In this document: positions 33,196 through 44,829 of the stretch, piece after piece | Position numbering within the stretch: the first letter of the stretch is position 1 | Layout: each line of letters starts with the position of its first letter | From: Ryuthela nishihirai | Lineage: Eukaryota > Arthropoda > Arachnida > Araneae > Heptathelidae | Assembly (NCBI GenBank): GCA_038380435.1 | Contig: JAWZYU010000028.1 | Span: forward strand, 45,009,095-45,073,094 | Length of the DNA stretch: 64,000 nt | Direction: 5' to 3' | Position numbers and translations under genes: made by a program | Notes under the pieces: generated by a model | What the model saw: the letters and a program-made list of their open reading frames with translations, nothing else | The model's database searches: none | Told to the model about the DNA's origin: nothing

Positions 33196-33282
33196 ATCAC
33201 ATAAGGGACTTGAGTGAGTTTCGGAAAGGATATAATTAGTTCGTAAGGAAGCATTATGAGAGATTCGAAAGAACTGTTTCGT

Positions 33283-33420
33283 TTTTTAATTTCCGCATGG
33301 CGCTTTTTTGCACACTCCTGGCTAAATGGGCAGTTCACAAGGACCCCAAGAGCTCAGAGTTGGGTAGGAGGTCTACTTGTCAGCTGATAGGAGAGAAGCA
33401 TATGCCTTTCGCTAAGGACA
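33283..33420 (-). mobile_element. Old SINE-A fragment
   Basis: Diverged 3' part: GGCGCTTTTTTGCACACTCC, then AAGGACCCCAAGAGCTCAGA. No TSD. Confidence 0.75.
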
Positions 33421-33464
33421 TGAAGCGTAGTTATTAAATTCATATGGAATTATTCTCCTGTGTA

Positions 33465-33677
33465 CAGTCGCTCAAAAAATATCCGAACACTATGATTGAT
33501 TACAGAATTCAGAAAAAATATATGGCAGCGAATTTTTAGAAATTTATGATCTGGCAACCTTCGTGTCACGTGACACGAAGGTTGCCAGATCACTAATTTC
33601 TAAAAAAAAAATTTTGGCAGATATTTTTTTAAATTCTGTAATCAACCATAGTGTTCGGATACTTTTTTGAGCGACTG
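33465..33677. mobile_element. Palindromic MITE, copy 2
   Basis: 213 bp, TA-flanked (33463-33464 and 33678-33679), with arms meeting at TCACGTGA near 33566-33573. Both ends carry CAGTCGCTCAAAAAA or its complement. Confidence 0.94.
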
Positions 33678-33679
33678 TA

Positions 33680-34188
33680 CGGGATTGCGGTTTGAAGCCC
33701 CATTCGTTGGATGACGACTTCTATAAGCGTGTTGCACTTCTCTATTCATCTTGTATCTAGGAGCAGAGTCGGATTAAAGTCCTGTTTTGCAGGCCCAATG
33801 TACTTACTGCCTTTTTTTTTATTGAAAAATGAACTTCCTACACAAAGGACGGGGATAACCTAAATGATATATTAGGCTTGTCATACAAGATAGATACAAC
33901 CTACAAACACTTACACAAGAACATGTCCTGCTGGTCTTACTCGTCAGGTAGTCTAATCTCTAGACCAGGTAGGCCATTATGCTCTTTCTTCTTTTGTAGA
34001 CCCTATGCACTTTCTGTTTCTTGTAGGCCTTATTCACTTTATGCTTTGTAGCCCCTGTGAACTATAATTTATTTTTTTTGAAGTCCATATGAATTTTCCG
34101 TTTTTTTCTTTCATAGTCCCTATGCCTTTTTTGCGTTTTTTCAGCCCCTACACACTTTCTGTTTATCGTAGGCCCTATTCACTTTCTG
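33680..34188. other. Spacer with loose T-rich repeat
   Basis: From about 33985 a loose theme, GCCCTATNCACTTTCTGTTT with a variable spacer, recurs about six times, partly interrupted by the next SINE and resuming at about 34575-34620. No gene. Confidence 0.55.
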
Positions 34189-34571
34189 GGGCGGGGGTGG
34201 CTCAGTCGGTAGCGCGCCAGGCTCGTAATCTGTAGTTCCCAGGTTCGAATCCCAGCTGAGTCAGCGTTGAGATTTATCTCCGCAAAATTCCCCGCCCTGC
34301 CCACGGTCAGTAGGGGACACCGATGGGCTTGGAAAGGCCGCCGTCCGTCGGATCGGACGTTAAGCCGTGGCCCGGTGTGCGGGAGAGGCATACCCTGTGC
34401 TCGTTAAAGAACACGCTGGATGGCCTTGACGGGAGGCTACCATCTGTCTCCCAACAGCTGTTCCAGTGGGTCCCCTCCCCCAACCTTCTCTGGGGCCTTC
34501 GGGGTCCATGTGACCTGGCCATTTAGCCCCATGGTGTGCAAACAAGTGCCGTTCAGAGGTAAAACAACCCA
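34189..34571 (+). mobile_element. SINE-A copy
   Basis: TSD ACTTTCTG at 34181-34188 and 34572-34579, within the T-rich repeat. Close to consensus. Confidence 0.95.
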
Positions 34572-34832
34572 ACTTTCTGCTTTTGTACGCCGTATACACT
34601 TTTCTTTCGTAGGCTTTTTGACGGGTGCATTTTTAGGAGTGTGTCGATTTTCATGAGTAGACGGTGCGATCGATATTATCCTAAAATATTTTTCATTTCT
34701 GACAGAATGGTATTTAACAGACCTTAACAGCTGATTTAAACATTATTTATCCAAGAAGAGATCTTTTTTGAAGTTTCTATCATGAAGAGGACAAAATATC
34801 TGGTCATTTTTTTTGTCTTAAGCCTTAAGCGC
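34572..34832. other. Spacer between SINEs
   Basis: Nothing identifiable beyond TSDs. Confidence 0.4.
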
Positions 34833-35214
34833 GGGGCGCGGGTGGCTCAGTCAGTAGCGCGCCAGGCTCGTAATCTGTAGTTCCCAGGTTCGAATCCCAG
34901 CTGAGTCAGCGTTGAGATTTATCTCCGCAAAATTCCCCGCCCTGCCCACGGTCAGTAGGGGACACCGATGGGCTTGGAAAGGCCGCCGTCCGTCAGATGG
35001 GACGTTAAGCCGTGGCCCCGGGTGCGGGAGAGCCATACCCTGTGCACGTTAAAGAACACTCTGGATAGCCTTGACGGGAGGCTACCATCTGTCTCCCAAC
35101 AGCTGTTCCAGTGGGTCCCCTCCCCCAACCTTCTCTGAGCCTTCGGGGTCCATGTGACCTGGCCATTTAGCCCATGGTGTGCAAAAAAGTGCCGCTCAGA
35201 GGTAAAACAACCCA
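34833..35214 (+). mobile_element. SINE-A copy
   Basis: TSD AAGCCTTAAGCGC at 34820-34832 and 35215-35227, exact 13 bp. Close to consensus. Confidence 0.96.
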
Positions 35215-35227
35215 AAGCCTTAAGCGC

Positions 35228-36284
35228 AGTGTTTGCTGTGTCCACTGGATGATACAAACCTACCTCAGGGTCCTTTCTACCTGGTCATCACCCCAATATG
35301 GGAAAAACATTATTCCCCTAACAAATTAAAAATCAAAAACTTACCATTGAAATAAAGAAAAACTGATAATTTACTGACAAAAACCTCCTGACCTCCAAAA
35401 AGAAAAAAAAAAAACTTTTAATTTGCGTTTATTACATGTACTTTCTTATTCCCAATTACTATTTCTACTAACAAAGCAAAGCACAATCTTTTCACTTCAA
35501 GAGCAAATAGTAATTTTTCTGCACAACAACTAAGTCTCTTGTAAGCACTATAATTAGAAAGAGCCATTCATCATCTTCTTTCCTAATTTCCTCTATTTTC
35601 GGTCCTGGTTTTTCATTAAAATAATTCATCACCATAAAGATCTTTGATATTGTATTCTTTTTGCCTCCTTAGTCTTGCACATGTCATCTATTCAGTTTTG
35701 TCTTTAATGCCCTTCTTTTTGATCCGACCGCTGCTCCCGTGGTTTTGTCCTCTTCCTTTCTTTATCCCCAAGATCTCCCCCTTCTTCAAAGCCTCCTCTC
35801 CTCCCAGATATCTTTTTCTCACCCTCTAACACGTTCTACGTCAGAGCGTAATTACTCTTGGCATACCCATGCTAGCAGCATAATTCTATTTCACTTGAAA
35901 CAACATTGTAAAACAAATAGGAACTCTTCAGCCGCTTAATTAATTAATTAGCACTTCTTTCGAAGATTGCGTTGTTGTTGTTGTTTTTTTATCTTTCTGT
36001 CAAAGAGAAATAAATATTCGTTCCCTTCATTCAAAGTTGATTTCGTCGTTTCCCTGCGATACCTTTGAGTAAAGTCTCGTTTTAACGATCTCACAAAAGG
36101 AGAGGAAAAATTGTCTCTGGTGTAATAAACAGATAATAGGGATCACCGGCTAAGATTCTCGGGAATTGAAGTTACCGATGTTGCTGGGGGACGTTCAGTT
36201 TTTAAGACGACTAAATGTTTTTTCATTTAGTTTTGCATTTGTTTGTTATGTTGCACTTTTCATAGGAGGCGGGGGGGGGGGGGA
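35228..36284. other. Unassigned interval
   Basis: No gene or large repeat. A 26-bp segment containing CTATTTCACTTGAAACAACA (35884-35909) recurs at 38137-38162. A GTT microsatellite lies near 35970. G-run at 36269-36282. Confidence 0.45.
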
Positions 36285-36895
36285 GGAGGGTTGAGTTGGT
36301 AGCGCCCCAGGCTCATAATCTGCAGTTCCTAAGTTTGAGTCCCACCAGGGAGAGCATTGAAAATTATCTCTGAAAAACGCTGTGTCCTCGTTCAGTAGGG
36401 GACACCGATGGGCGCGTGGAAAGGCCGTCGTTTGGAAATTTAAGCAGTGGCTCCCTGTGCGGGGGGGCGGGCGGGGGGGCTCAGTCGGTAGCACGCCAGG
36501 CTCTTAATCTGTAGTTCCCAGGTTCGAGTCCCAGCTGAGTCAGCGTTGAGATTTATCTCCGCAAAAATTCTCCTCCCTGCCCATGGTCAGTAGGGGACAC
36601 CGATGGTCTTGGAAAGGCCGCCGTCCGTCGGATGGGTCGTTAAGCCGTGGCCCCGTGTGCGGGAGAGCCATACCCTGTGCACGTTAAAGAATACGCTGGA
36701 TGGCCTTGACGGGAGGCTACCATCTGTCTCCCAACAGCTGTTCCAAATGCCCGCCCCCCAACCTACTGTGAGCCTTCGGGGTCCATGTGACCTGGCCATT
36801 TAGCCCATGGTGTGTAAAAAAGTACCGCTTAGAGTACTACCCAACCCTTGTGAGGGAGAGTCATACCCTGTTCACGTTAAAGAACACGCCGGATT
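36285..36895 (+). mobile_element. SINE-A pair, probable nesting
   Basis: A diverged copy starts at 36285, with head GGCTCATAATCTGCAGTTCC. It is interrupted at about 36470 by a better preserved copy (36470-36845), after which a matching piece of the older copy, GTCATACCCTGTTCACGTTA, continues to 36895. G-rich junctions hide the TSD. Confidence 0.82.
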
Positions 36896-36939
36896 TAAGA
36901 ATCTATGGAGAGTGTGGAGAAATAGGCGTATACACCTAA

Positions 36940-37396
36940 AGACTAAAATTTGACTGTATAATAGTTTGGTTCTTTCTAGGGTTAGTTATGGCAGTAAAAC
37001 TTGGACACTTTGTAAACAAGATAACAGGAAACTAGATGCTTTTGATTCCTGATGCTTACATAGTATCTTGGGCATCAGATGGGTGGTTCAACTTTGTAAC
37101 TAATGATGAGGTTAGGCAAAGCAGTTTGTAACCTCCTTTAAGCAGCATATTGTGCAGAGAGAGACTACGTTGGTTTGGCCATGTTGCCCGTATGAATAAT
37201 TATAGATTGTCGAATAGGGTTATGAACAGTGTGCCTAAAGGCCTCAGAAAGAAGGGGAGACCTAGGATGCGGTGGGCAGACAATGTGAAACGGGACCTTG
37301 TTAGAATTGGCGTGCAGTGGCCAGAAGCAGTAGATGTAGCTCAGGATAGACTTGCTTGGAGAACTAAATTGCACGGTCTGGTTGGACCTCCGTAGC
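36940..37396 (+). pseudogene. Non-LTR retrotransposon C-terminal fragment
   Basis: Upstream frames read SRVSYGSKTWTLCKQDNRKL and LHSILGIRWVVQLCN, with stops. They lead into an 81-codon open stretch (37150-37395) with RERLRWFGHVARMNN, KGLRKKGRPRMRWADNVKRD and DVAQDRLAW. The order GSKTWTL, ILGIRW, RLRWFGHVARM, GRPRMRW is characteristic of the region C-terminal to the reverse transcriptase in several LINE clades; I do not assign the clade. No catalytic domain is present. A GAT microsatellite follows at 37409-37425. Confidence 0.9.
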
Positions 37397-37470
37397 CCAT
37401 GGCTGCTTGAGAATGATGATGATGATGTATAACATTAAGAAAGATACAATAAAAAAATTCTATATATGTA

Positions 37471-37689
37471 CAGTCGCTCAAAAAATATCCGAACACTTTG
37501 GTTGATTACAGAATTCAGAAAAAATACCTGGCAACAATTTTTTTAGAAATTAGTAATCTGGAATGTCATCCTTCGTGTCATGTGACACGAAGGTTTCCAG
37601 ATCAGTAATTTCTAAAAACAATCGTTGCCAGATATTTTTTCTGAATTCTGCAATGAACCATAGCGTTCGGATACTTCTTTGAGCGACTG
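37471..37689. mobile_element. Palindromic MITE, copy 3
   Basis: 219 bp with TA flanks (37469-37470 and 37690-37691) and arms as in the other copies, with a few mismatches and one extra stretch, GGAATGTCATCC, in the left arm. Confidence 0.93.
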
Positions 37690-37691
37690 TA

Positions 37692-38100
37692 TATAGCACA
37701 GGTCACGGAAAAAAGTTATAGAATTATCATTGATTGAGATTTGATTGATTCGCGATTGTTATATTTTCTGCCTAATTTCTAAAACTTTCTAATGAAAAAT
37801 GAAACCTGAGATAGGGTAAATAAATCTTGATTTTTTTCCCTGCAATGTTCGTTCAAAAAAAATTCAAAGACTTACTGAACCTGATAAATTAATTTCAGGG
37901 TCATTACTTGTCGTTATTTATTTGAAAAAAATAGTTTAGCAAAATATTTCGCTTCCGTTAAATATTGTAGCAAACAAAGATTTTTAAATCCTACGAGAAA
38001 TTTCTGGACAAACATTTTTCAGACAGATTTGATTGAGACTTCTAACCTTGCTTAAGTTTATTTCGAAGATTTCGAAATTTCGATTTCAAATTTCCCCAGG
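37692..38100. other. AT-rich spacer
   Basis: Nothing identifiable. Confidence 0.4.
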
Positions 38101-38114
38101 CCCAAGGGTTGTTG

Positions 38115-38500
38115 TTGTTGTTTACCTCTGCGCATGTTCTATTTCACTTGAAACAACATTGTTATGCGCTCACAAAACTAAATGGCCAGGTCACAACGGC
38201 CCCAAGAGCTCAGAGTCGGATAGAGAAAGGGAACCCACTTGAAGGCTGTTATGAGACAGATGGAACTCGTCAAAGCCTACAAGGTGTTCTTTAACCTGCA
38301 TACATATGACTCTTTAGCGAATGAGGACCATGGCTTAAGATTAATTTGACGGACGGCTGTGTTTCTGAATCAATACCGGCGGATGTCGGCGAAGAGAAAT
38401 CTCAACGCTATTTGGTATTCGAAAGTCTGAACATTAGGAGTCAGGCGGTTAGGCACTGAGCTAATTAACCCCCACCCCCCACCCCCACAAAAGCATAAAG
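38115..38500 (-). mobile_element. Very diverged SINE-A with a foreign segment
   Basis: The body is recognisable (AAATGGCCAGGTCACAACGG, GGTGTTCTTTAACCTGCATA). Near its left edge the 26-bp segment shared with 35884-35909 interrupts the expected CCTCTGAGCGGCAC sequence and is bounded by GCGCAT and ATGCGC. Confidence 0.75.
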
Positions 38501-38520
38501 AAATTTTCCTTTTTTTTTCT

Positions 38521-38998
38521 GTTGTTGTTTTACTTCTAAGCGACACTGTTTTGCACACAATGGGCTAAATGGCCAGGTCACAAGGCCATTTAGCCATTGT
38601 GTGCAAAACAGTGTTCACAGAAGGTTGGGGGGCCCACTTGGAACAGCTGTTGGGAGACAGATGGTAGCCTCCCGTCAAGGCCATCCAGCGTGTTCTTTAA
38701 CGTGCACAGGGGATGGCTCTCCCGCACACGGAGCCACGGCTTAACGTCCCATCCGACGGACGGCGGTCTTTCCAAGTCCATCGGTGTCCCCTACTGACCG
38801 GGGGCAGGACGGGGAATTTTGCAGAGATAAATCTCAAAGCTGGGTCTTGACTGAAGACTACCATTTGCCTCCCAACAGCTGTTCCAGTGGTTCCCCTCCC
38901 CCAACCTTATCTGAGCGTACGGGGTCCTTGTGACCTGGACATTTAGCCCATGGTGTGCAAAAAGGTGCCGCTCAGAGGTAAAACAATCCAACCCAACC
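38521..38998. mobile_element. SINE-A with an inverted 3' end, followed by an opposite-strand fragment
   Basis: Minus-strand SINE-A at 38521-38838. Its first ~55 bp are followed by their own complement, giving arms 38544-38574 and 38584-38613 around a 9-base loop. It ends near the CTCAAAGCTGGG part of the head. A plus-strand 3' fragment then runs from about 38843 to 38998, beginning CTTGACTGAAGACTACC. Confidence 0.85.
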
Positions 38999-39896
38999 AC
39001 TGCTTGATGTCCCAGATCGCAACAGAAACAACCATTGTACAAATAAGCTTTCCGATTAAATATAAATGTTTATATATATATATATCGATATGAATTATAA
39101 ACTATTGGTAAACACAAAAGACTCTAAAGAGAAATAATCTTTTCCGTTTACTAGCGATCTTGTTCAACGTAGAACTTCTTCTTACAAACAATGCGCATGA
39201 AGAAGACCGTCACGTGTGTTGATGTAGTGTTAATCTTTTAAAGCTTTTTTCCTCGACTTTGCATCAATATCTGACTTAATTTTTTTTTATCTTAAAAGGC
39301 GCTAACAGCAAGTGAGAAAAAAAATGGAAGAAAACCAATATTGGACTCAGAGTGCTGAAAATTTCGAAGCTAACACTCTATACATAGGGACGGATGAAGC
39401 GAAAAAGCGTTTACATCTCGAAGCTGCGCTTTGTTCAAACGAATTACCTTCACATCCTGTTTTTTTTTTTTCAAGCTTTAATTTATTCTTAGATGCCAAG
39501 TACATCTTCCAGCAGCCACTGTCGATAACTCGTACAATCTCTCTCTCCCTCTTCGTCTCTCAGCGTGGAATTGATTTTAACAATTTAACAAATGGGAAAC
39601 AAAGAATTGTCAGCAAACCACATAACTCTGTCGACTGAAGACAGCTGATAAGGACTGGCTACGCTTCGCAGTAATTATGGAAATAGCATGTGGAAAGTTC
39701 TCTTTGACATTCCCTAGTTTGGAATCTTTTCGACTTCTAAATAAATCACTTCCCACATGATTCTCTTGCAAAGGATGTCTCACTTAAGGACGAGATTAGA
39801 TTTCTAGAAAATCGAGTCGTTCAGAAATGGCGATTTTTAATAAATTTTCATGTTATAGTTGGTATATAGTTGGAAATAACCATTCCCATGTTATAG
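38999..39896. other. Unassigned interval with one open frame
   Basis: A plus-strand frame of 108 codons (39312-39638) contains NTLYIGTDEAKKRLHLEAAL and ITRTISLSLFVSQRG. No domain recognised. A TA microsatellite sits near 39072. Chance open frame is likely. Confidence 0.3.
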
Positions 39897-40517
39897 TTGG
39901 TTTTTTAGCTCTGAGCTGCCCTTTTTTTCACACATTGAGCTAAATGGCTAGGTCGCAAGGACCCCGAGGGCTCAGAGAAGGTTGGGGGAAGGGGACAAAT
40001 TGGAATAGCTGTTGGAAGACAGATGGTAACCTCCTCTCAAAGCCATCCAGCGTGTTCTTTAATGTGCACATGGTATGGCTTTCCCTACACGGAACCACAG
40101 CTTAACCAACACGGTCCCATCCGACGGGTTGGGTTGGGTTGTTTTACCTCTGAGCGGCACTTTTTTGCACACAAAATGGCTAAATGGCCAGGTCACATGG
40201 ACCCCGAAGGCTCAGAGAAGGTTGGGGGAGGGGACCCACTGGAACAGCTGTTGGGAGACAGATGGTAGCCTCCTGTCAAGGCCATCCAGCGTGTTCTTTA
40301 ACGTGCACAGGGAATGACTCTCCCGCACACGGGGCCACGGCTTAACGTCGCATCCGACGGACGGCGGCCTTTCCAAGCCCATCGGTGTCCCCTACTGACC
40401 GTGGGCAGGGCGGGGAATTTTGCGGAGATAAATCTCAACGCTGACCCAGCTGGGACTCGAACCTGAGAACTACAGATTACGAGCCTGGCGTGCTACCGAC
40501 TGAGCCACCCCCGCCCT
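39897..40517 (-). mobile_element. Old SINE-A fragment abutting a full SINE-A
   Basis: 39897-40128 is a diverged minus-strand 3' part that stops inside the GTCCCATCCGACG segment. A near-consensus minus-strand copy (40129-40517) begins there. No TSD could be confirmed, so replacement or recombination is as likely as nested insertion. Confidence 0.88.
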
Positions 40518-43080
40518 CATGTGTCAATGTAAACATCACATTCCATTTCTGTTTATTCTGCGCTGAATTCGACATTCCATTTTATGCCTGTGTCGACCTG
40601 TACTCGACATTTCATTTCTGTTTAGTTCAATCTAAACTCGAGATTATATTTTCTGTCTGCGTCGACCTAAAACTCTGCCTTCCTTTTCTGTTACCCAAAC
40701 TGTACATTCCATTCATGTCTGTGTCGGGCCCCATCGGACATTTCCATTTTCAGTCTATCTTGATTTACACTTCTCATTCTATATCGACCTATAGTCCACA
40801 TTCCATTTCTGTTTATGTTGGGCCGAACTTGCCATTCAGTTTCTGTTTATTTTGAATCTAAACTCGACATTCAGTTTCTGTTTATTTCGATCTAAACTCG
40901 CCTTATAGTTTCTGTTTATTTCTATCCAAACTCGCCTTATAGTTTCTGTTTATTTCTATCCAAACTCGCCTTATAGTTTCTGTTTATTTCCATCAAAATA
41001 TGACATTCAGTTCCTGTTTATTTCGATCTAAACTCGCCTTACAGTTTCTGTTTATTTCTATCCAGACTCGCCTTACAGTTTCTGTTTATTTCTATCTAAA
41101 CTCGACTTATAGTTCTGTTTATTTCTATCCAAACTTGCCTTACAGTTTTTGTTTATTTCTATCTAAACTCAACATTCAGTTTCTGTTTATTTCGATCTAA
41201 ACTCGCCTTATAGTTTCTGTTCATTTTGATCTAAATTCGATATTCAGTTTCTGTTTATTTCGATCTAAACTCGTCTTATACTTTCTGTTTATTTCTATCC
41301 AAACTCGCCTTACACTTTCTGTTTATTTCTATCTAAACTCGCCTTATAATTTCTGTTCATTTCTATCTAAACTCAACATCCAGTTTCTGTTTATTACGTT
41401 CTATACTCGCCTTATAGTTCTGTTTATTTTGATCTAAACTCGACATTCAGTTTCTGTTTATTTCGATCTAAACTCAACTTATAGTTTCTGTTTATTTCGA
41501 TCCAAACTCGCTTTACAGTTTCTGTTTATTTCTATCTAAACTCGACATTCAGTTTCTGTTTATTTCGATTTAAACTCGCCTTATAGTTTCTGTTTATTTC
41601 TATTTAAATTCAACATTCAGTCTATGTTTATTTCTATCTAAACTCGCCTTATAGTGTCTGTTTATTTTGATCTAAACTCGACATTCAGTTTCTGTATATC
41701 TCGATCCAAACTCGGCATTCAGTTCCTGTTTATTTCGATCTAAACTCGACATTCAGTTTCTGTTCATTTCGATCTAAACTCGCCTTATAGATTTTGTTTA
41801 TTTCTATCCAGACTCGCCTTACAGTTTCTGTTTATTTCTATCTAAACTCAACATTCAGTTCCTGTTTATTTCGTTCTAAACTCGCCTTATAGTTTGTTTA
41901 TTTCTACCTAAACTCGACATTCAGTTTTGTTTATTTCGATCTAAACTCGCCTTATAATTTCTGTTTATTTCTATCTAAACTCAACATTCGATTTCGTTTA
42001 TTTTGATCTAAATTCGACATTCAGTTTCTGTTTATTTCGATCTAAACTCGCCTTACAGTTTCTTTTTTTTTCTATCTAAACTCAACATTCAATTTCTGTT
42101 TATTCAATTCAAACCCAACACTCTGTTTCTGTTTATTTCAATCCAAACTCGCTTTATAGTTTCTGCTTATTTCAATCCAAACTCGACATTCAGTTTCTAT
42201 TTATTTCTATCCAAACTCGCCTTATAGTTTCTGTTTATTTCGATCTAAACTCGACATTCGGTTTCTGTTTATTTCGGTCTAAACTCGACATGCAGTTTCT
42301 GTTTATTTCGATCTAAACTCGCCTTATAATTTCTATTTATTTCTATCCAAACTCGCCTTTCAATTTCTGTTTATTTCTATAACTCGACACTCAGTTTCTG
42401 CTTATTCATTTCAAACCCAACACTCGGTTTCTCTTTATTCCAATCCAAACTCCACACTCAGTTTCTGTTTATTTCAATACAAACTCGACATTCAGTTTCT
42501 GTTTATTTCAATCAAAACTCGACATTCAGTTTCTGTTTATTTCGATCTAAACTCGACATTCAGTTTCTGTTTATTTCGATCGAAACTCGATATTCAGTTT
42601 TTGTTTATTTCGATCTAAACTCGACATGCAGTTTCTGTTTATTTCGATCTAACCTCGCCTTATAATTTCTATTTATTTCTATCCAAACTCGCCTTTCAAT
42701 TTCTGTTTATTTCTATAACTCGACACTCAGTTTCTGCTTATTCAATTTAAACCCAACACTCGGTTTCTCTTTATTTCAATCCAAACTCGACACTCAGTTT
42801 CTGTTTATTTCAATCCAAACTTGACACCCAGTTTCTCTTTATTTCAATCCAAACTTGACACCCAGTTTCTCTTTATTTCAATCCAAACTCGACACCCAGT
42901 TTCTCTTTATTTCAATCCAAACTCGACACTCAGTTTCTATTTATTTCAATCCAAACTTGACATTACATTCTTTGTCTATGTCGAACTAAACTCCGCGTTC
43001 TATTTCAGTTTATGTCACCCTACACTCCACATTCCATTCCTGTCTGCGTCGTTTTCCATCCGATATTTCCATTTCCATTT
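40518..43080. repeat. ~34-bp minisatellite, about 70-75 units
   Basis: Units follow TTTCTGTTTATTTCGATCTA plus AACTCGACATTCAG or AACTCGCCTTATAG. The two endings, GACATTCAG and GCCTTATAG, often alternate, hinting at a 68-bp dimer in places. Divergence rises toward both ends. Confidence 0.93.
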
Positions 43081-44299
43081 CATCTTGATTTACACCCCAC
43101 ATGCGTTACAAACCCATCGAATGGAGGCTCAAAATGAGACTCCCCCTCACCTCGAAATAAATTAGACATTCTGTTTTGTTCTGTGTAGCTTATTGAGCTT
43201 AGACTTGATATTTTTATTTTAATAAAAGATAAAATCCACACATTTACTGAAACTAATCCGGAAAGTACCACTGAGAATATTACACAAGTTAAATATCCTT
43301 CTATTGCAACGCTCGATCAAGAAAAGAATACGATAGAGATAGAAATTTGCTTCCTATCGCTTTGAATGAAATCCATGGCTCAAATAACAGCGAGAAATCC
43401 TTTGAAGTAAGGATAGATGAAACCAGTATTTCACAAAAAAAGAAACAACCGCCTATCGTTTCAGTAAATGTCATTGGTACCTATATATATATGAATATCT
43501 ACACATAAAATTCTGGACGCTGTGGAGCACCGGGAGCAGCTGCATCATCATCCGGATCGATACATAGATTGCCGCCTCATTCCCTTGTAATGAATAGGGT
43601 CAAAGCATCTCAATGTCAGTCATGACATATCGCTTGGGAATCCATGGTCACTCTTTAACCTTACTTGTGGGTCTGGCTATTTACCTCATCACAAGGCGAA
43701 AGAGGAGGAGGAGCAGGAGCACAGGATCAAGAGTGGCTTGTCACGCTGGATGATCTGTGATCGTTAGGTTGCCTGGGGCTTAACTTCACGAAACAGGCGA
43801 ACCCGTAAAGGGGCTGCAGTCCCATCACAAGGCATTTCCAATGCGAAATAAATTCTGATCTTAGTACATCTAAATAGTTGTTTTAAAACTTTAGATATTT
43901 TTCAATAGAGTGATGGATATTTTTCAGATAATATTCGCTTTCATTGTTATTTTCATTATTGTTTCCTTTATCATTATTTAGAGGTTTGAGAGCTTTGTTA
44001 TTAATTTTTTTAATACGCAGTGAGTTCTTCACGATTTTAATACGAGTATAAAAGATTATTGTTATGTTTTAATTTTTATTGTTATTATAACACGACAATG
44101 CAATATAATGAGACAAAAAACATTGTTTGCACAAGGCCCCGTTGCAATGGCCGTTTTTGGCTCATTGCAAAAGAATTTGTGGCTCAATAAACGAAAAAAA
44201 TGAAAAAAAGAATCTGGCTCATTTTTTTCAATTATTGACAAAGTATTTTGCATAGCTAAATGATTTTAAGAATTCAGAGTAATCATTAAAAATATATAT
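43081..44299. other. Unassigned interval
   Basis: 43500-43850 is GC-richer than its flanks and non-repetitive. A plus-strand frame there reads HREQLHHHPDRYIDCRLIPL and, after a stop, SHDISLGNPWSLFNLTCGSG, which looks protein-like but is not a family I can name. The rest is AT-rich. Confidence 0.35.
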
Positions 44300-44745
44300 A
44301 AATATATATTGCTTTTAAATTATTTTAGGAGGTTTATAAATGTTTATATATATTTATTCAAAATTAGAAGGTTCATAAAAATGATATGTATATTTAATTC
44401 AAAATTAGGAAGTTTAAAAACGTTTTATAAATATTTAATTCAAAATTAGGAAGTACAAAAACGCTTTATAAATATTTAATTCAAAATTAGGAAGTTCTCA
44501 AATATTTTATAAATATTTAATTCAAAAATGGGAAGTTCATAAACTTTTTAAGTATTTAATTCAAAGTTATAAGTTTCATAAACGTTTTATAAATGTTTAA
44601 TTCAAAATATGGAGTTTCATAAATATTTTGCAAATATTTAATTCAAATTTAGGAGGCCTATAAATATTTAACAAATATTTAATTCAAAAATAGGAGGTCC
44701 ACAAACGTTTTATAAATATTTAATTCAAAGTTAGGAGGTTCATAT
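44300..44745. repeat. ~41-bp AT-rich tandem repeat
   Basis: About ten units of TTTATAAATATTTAATTCAA plus AATTAGGAAGTTCATAAACG, variable in length. Confidence 0.9.
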
Positions 44746-44829
44746 GCTGCTTACGTTAAAAACATACTAGCACAAAGGGACTCCCATATGTCTCCTATAC
44801 TGTGGGACCCTCCCCTATCCATTTCTAAG

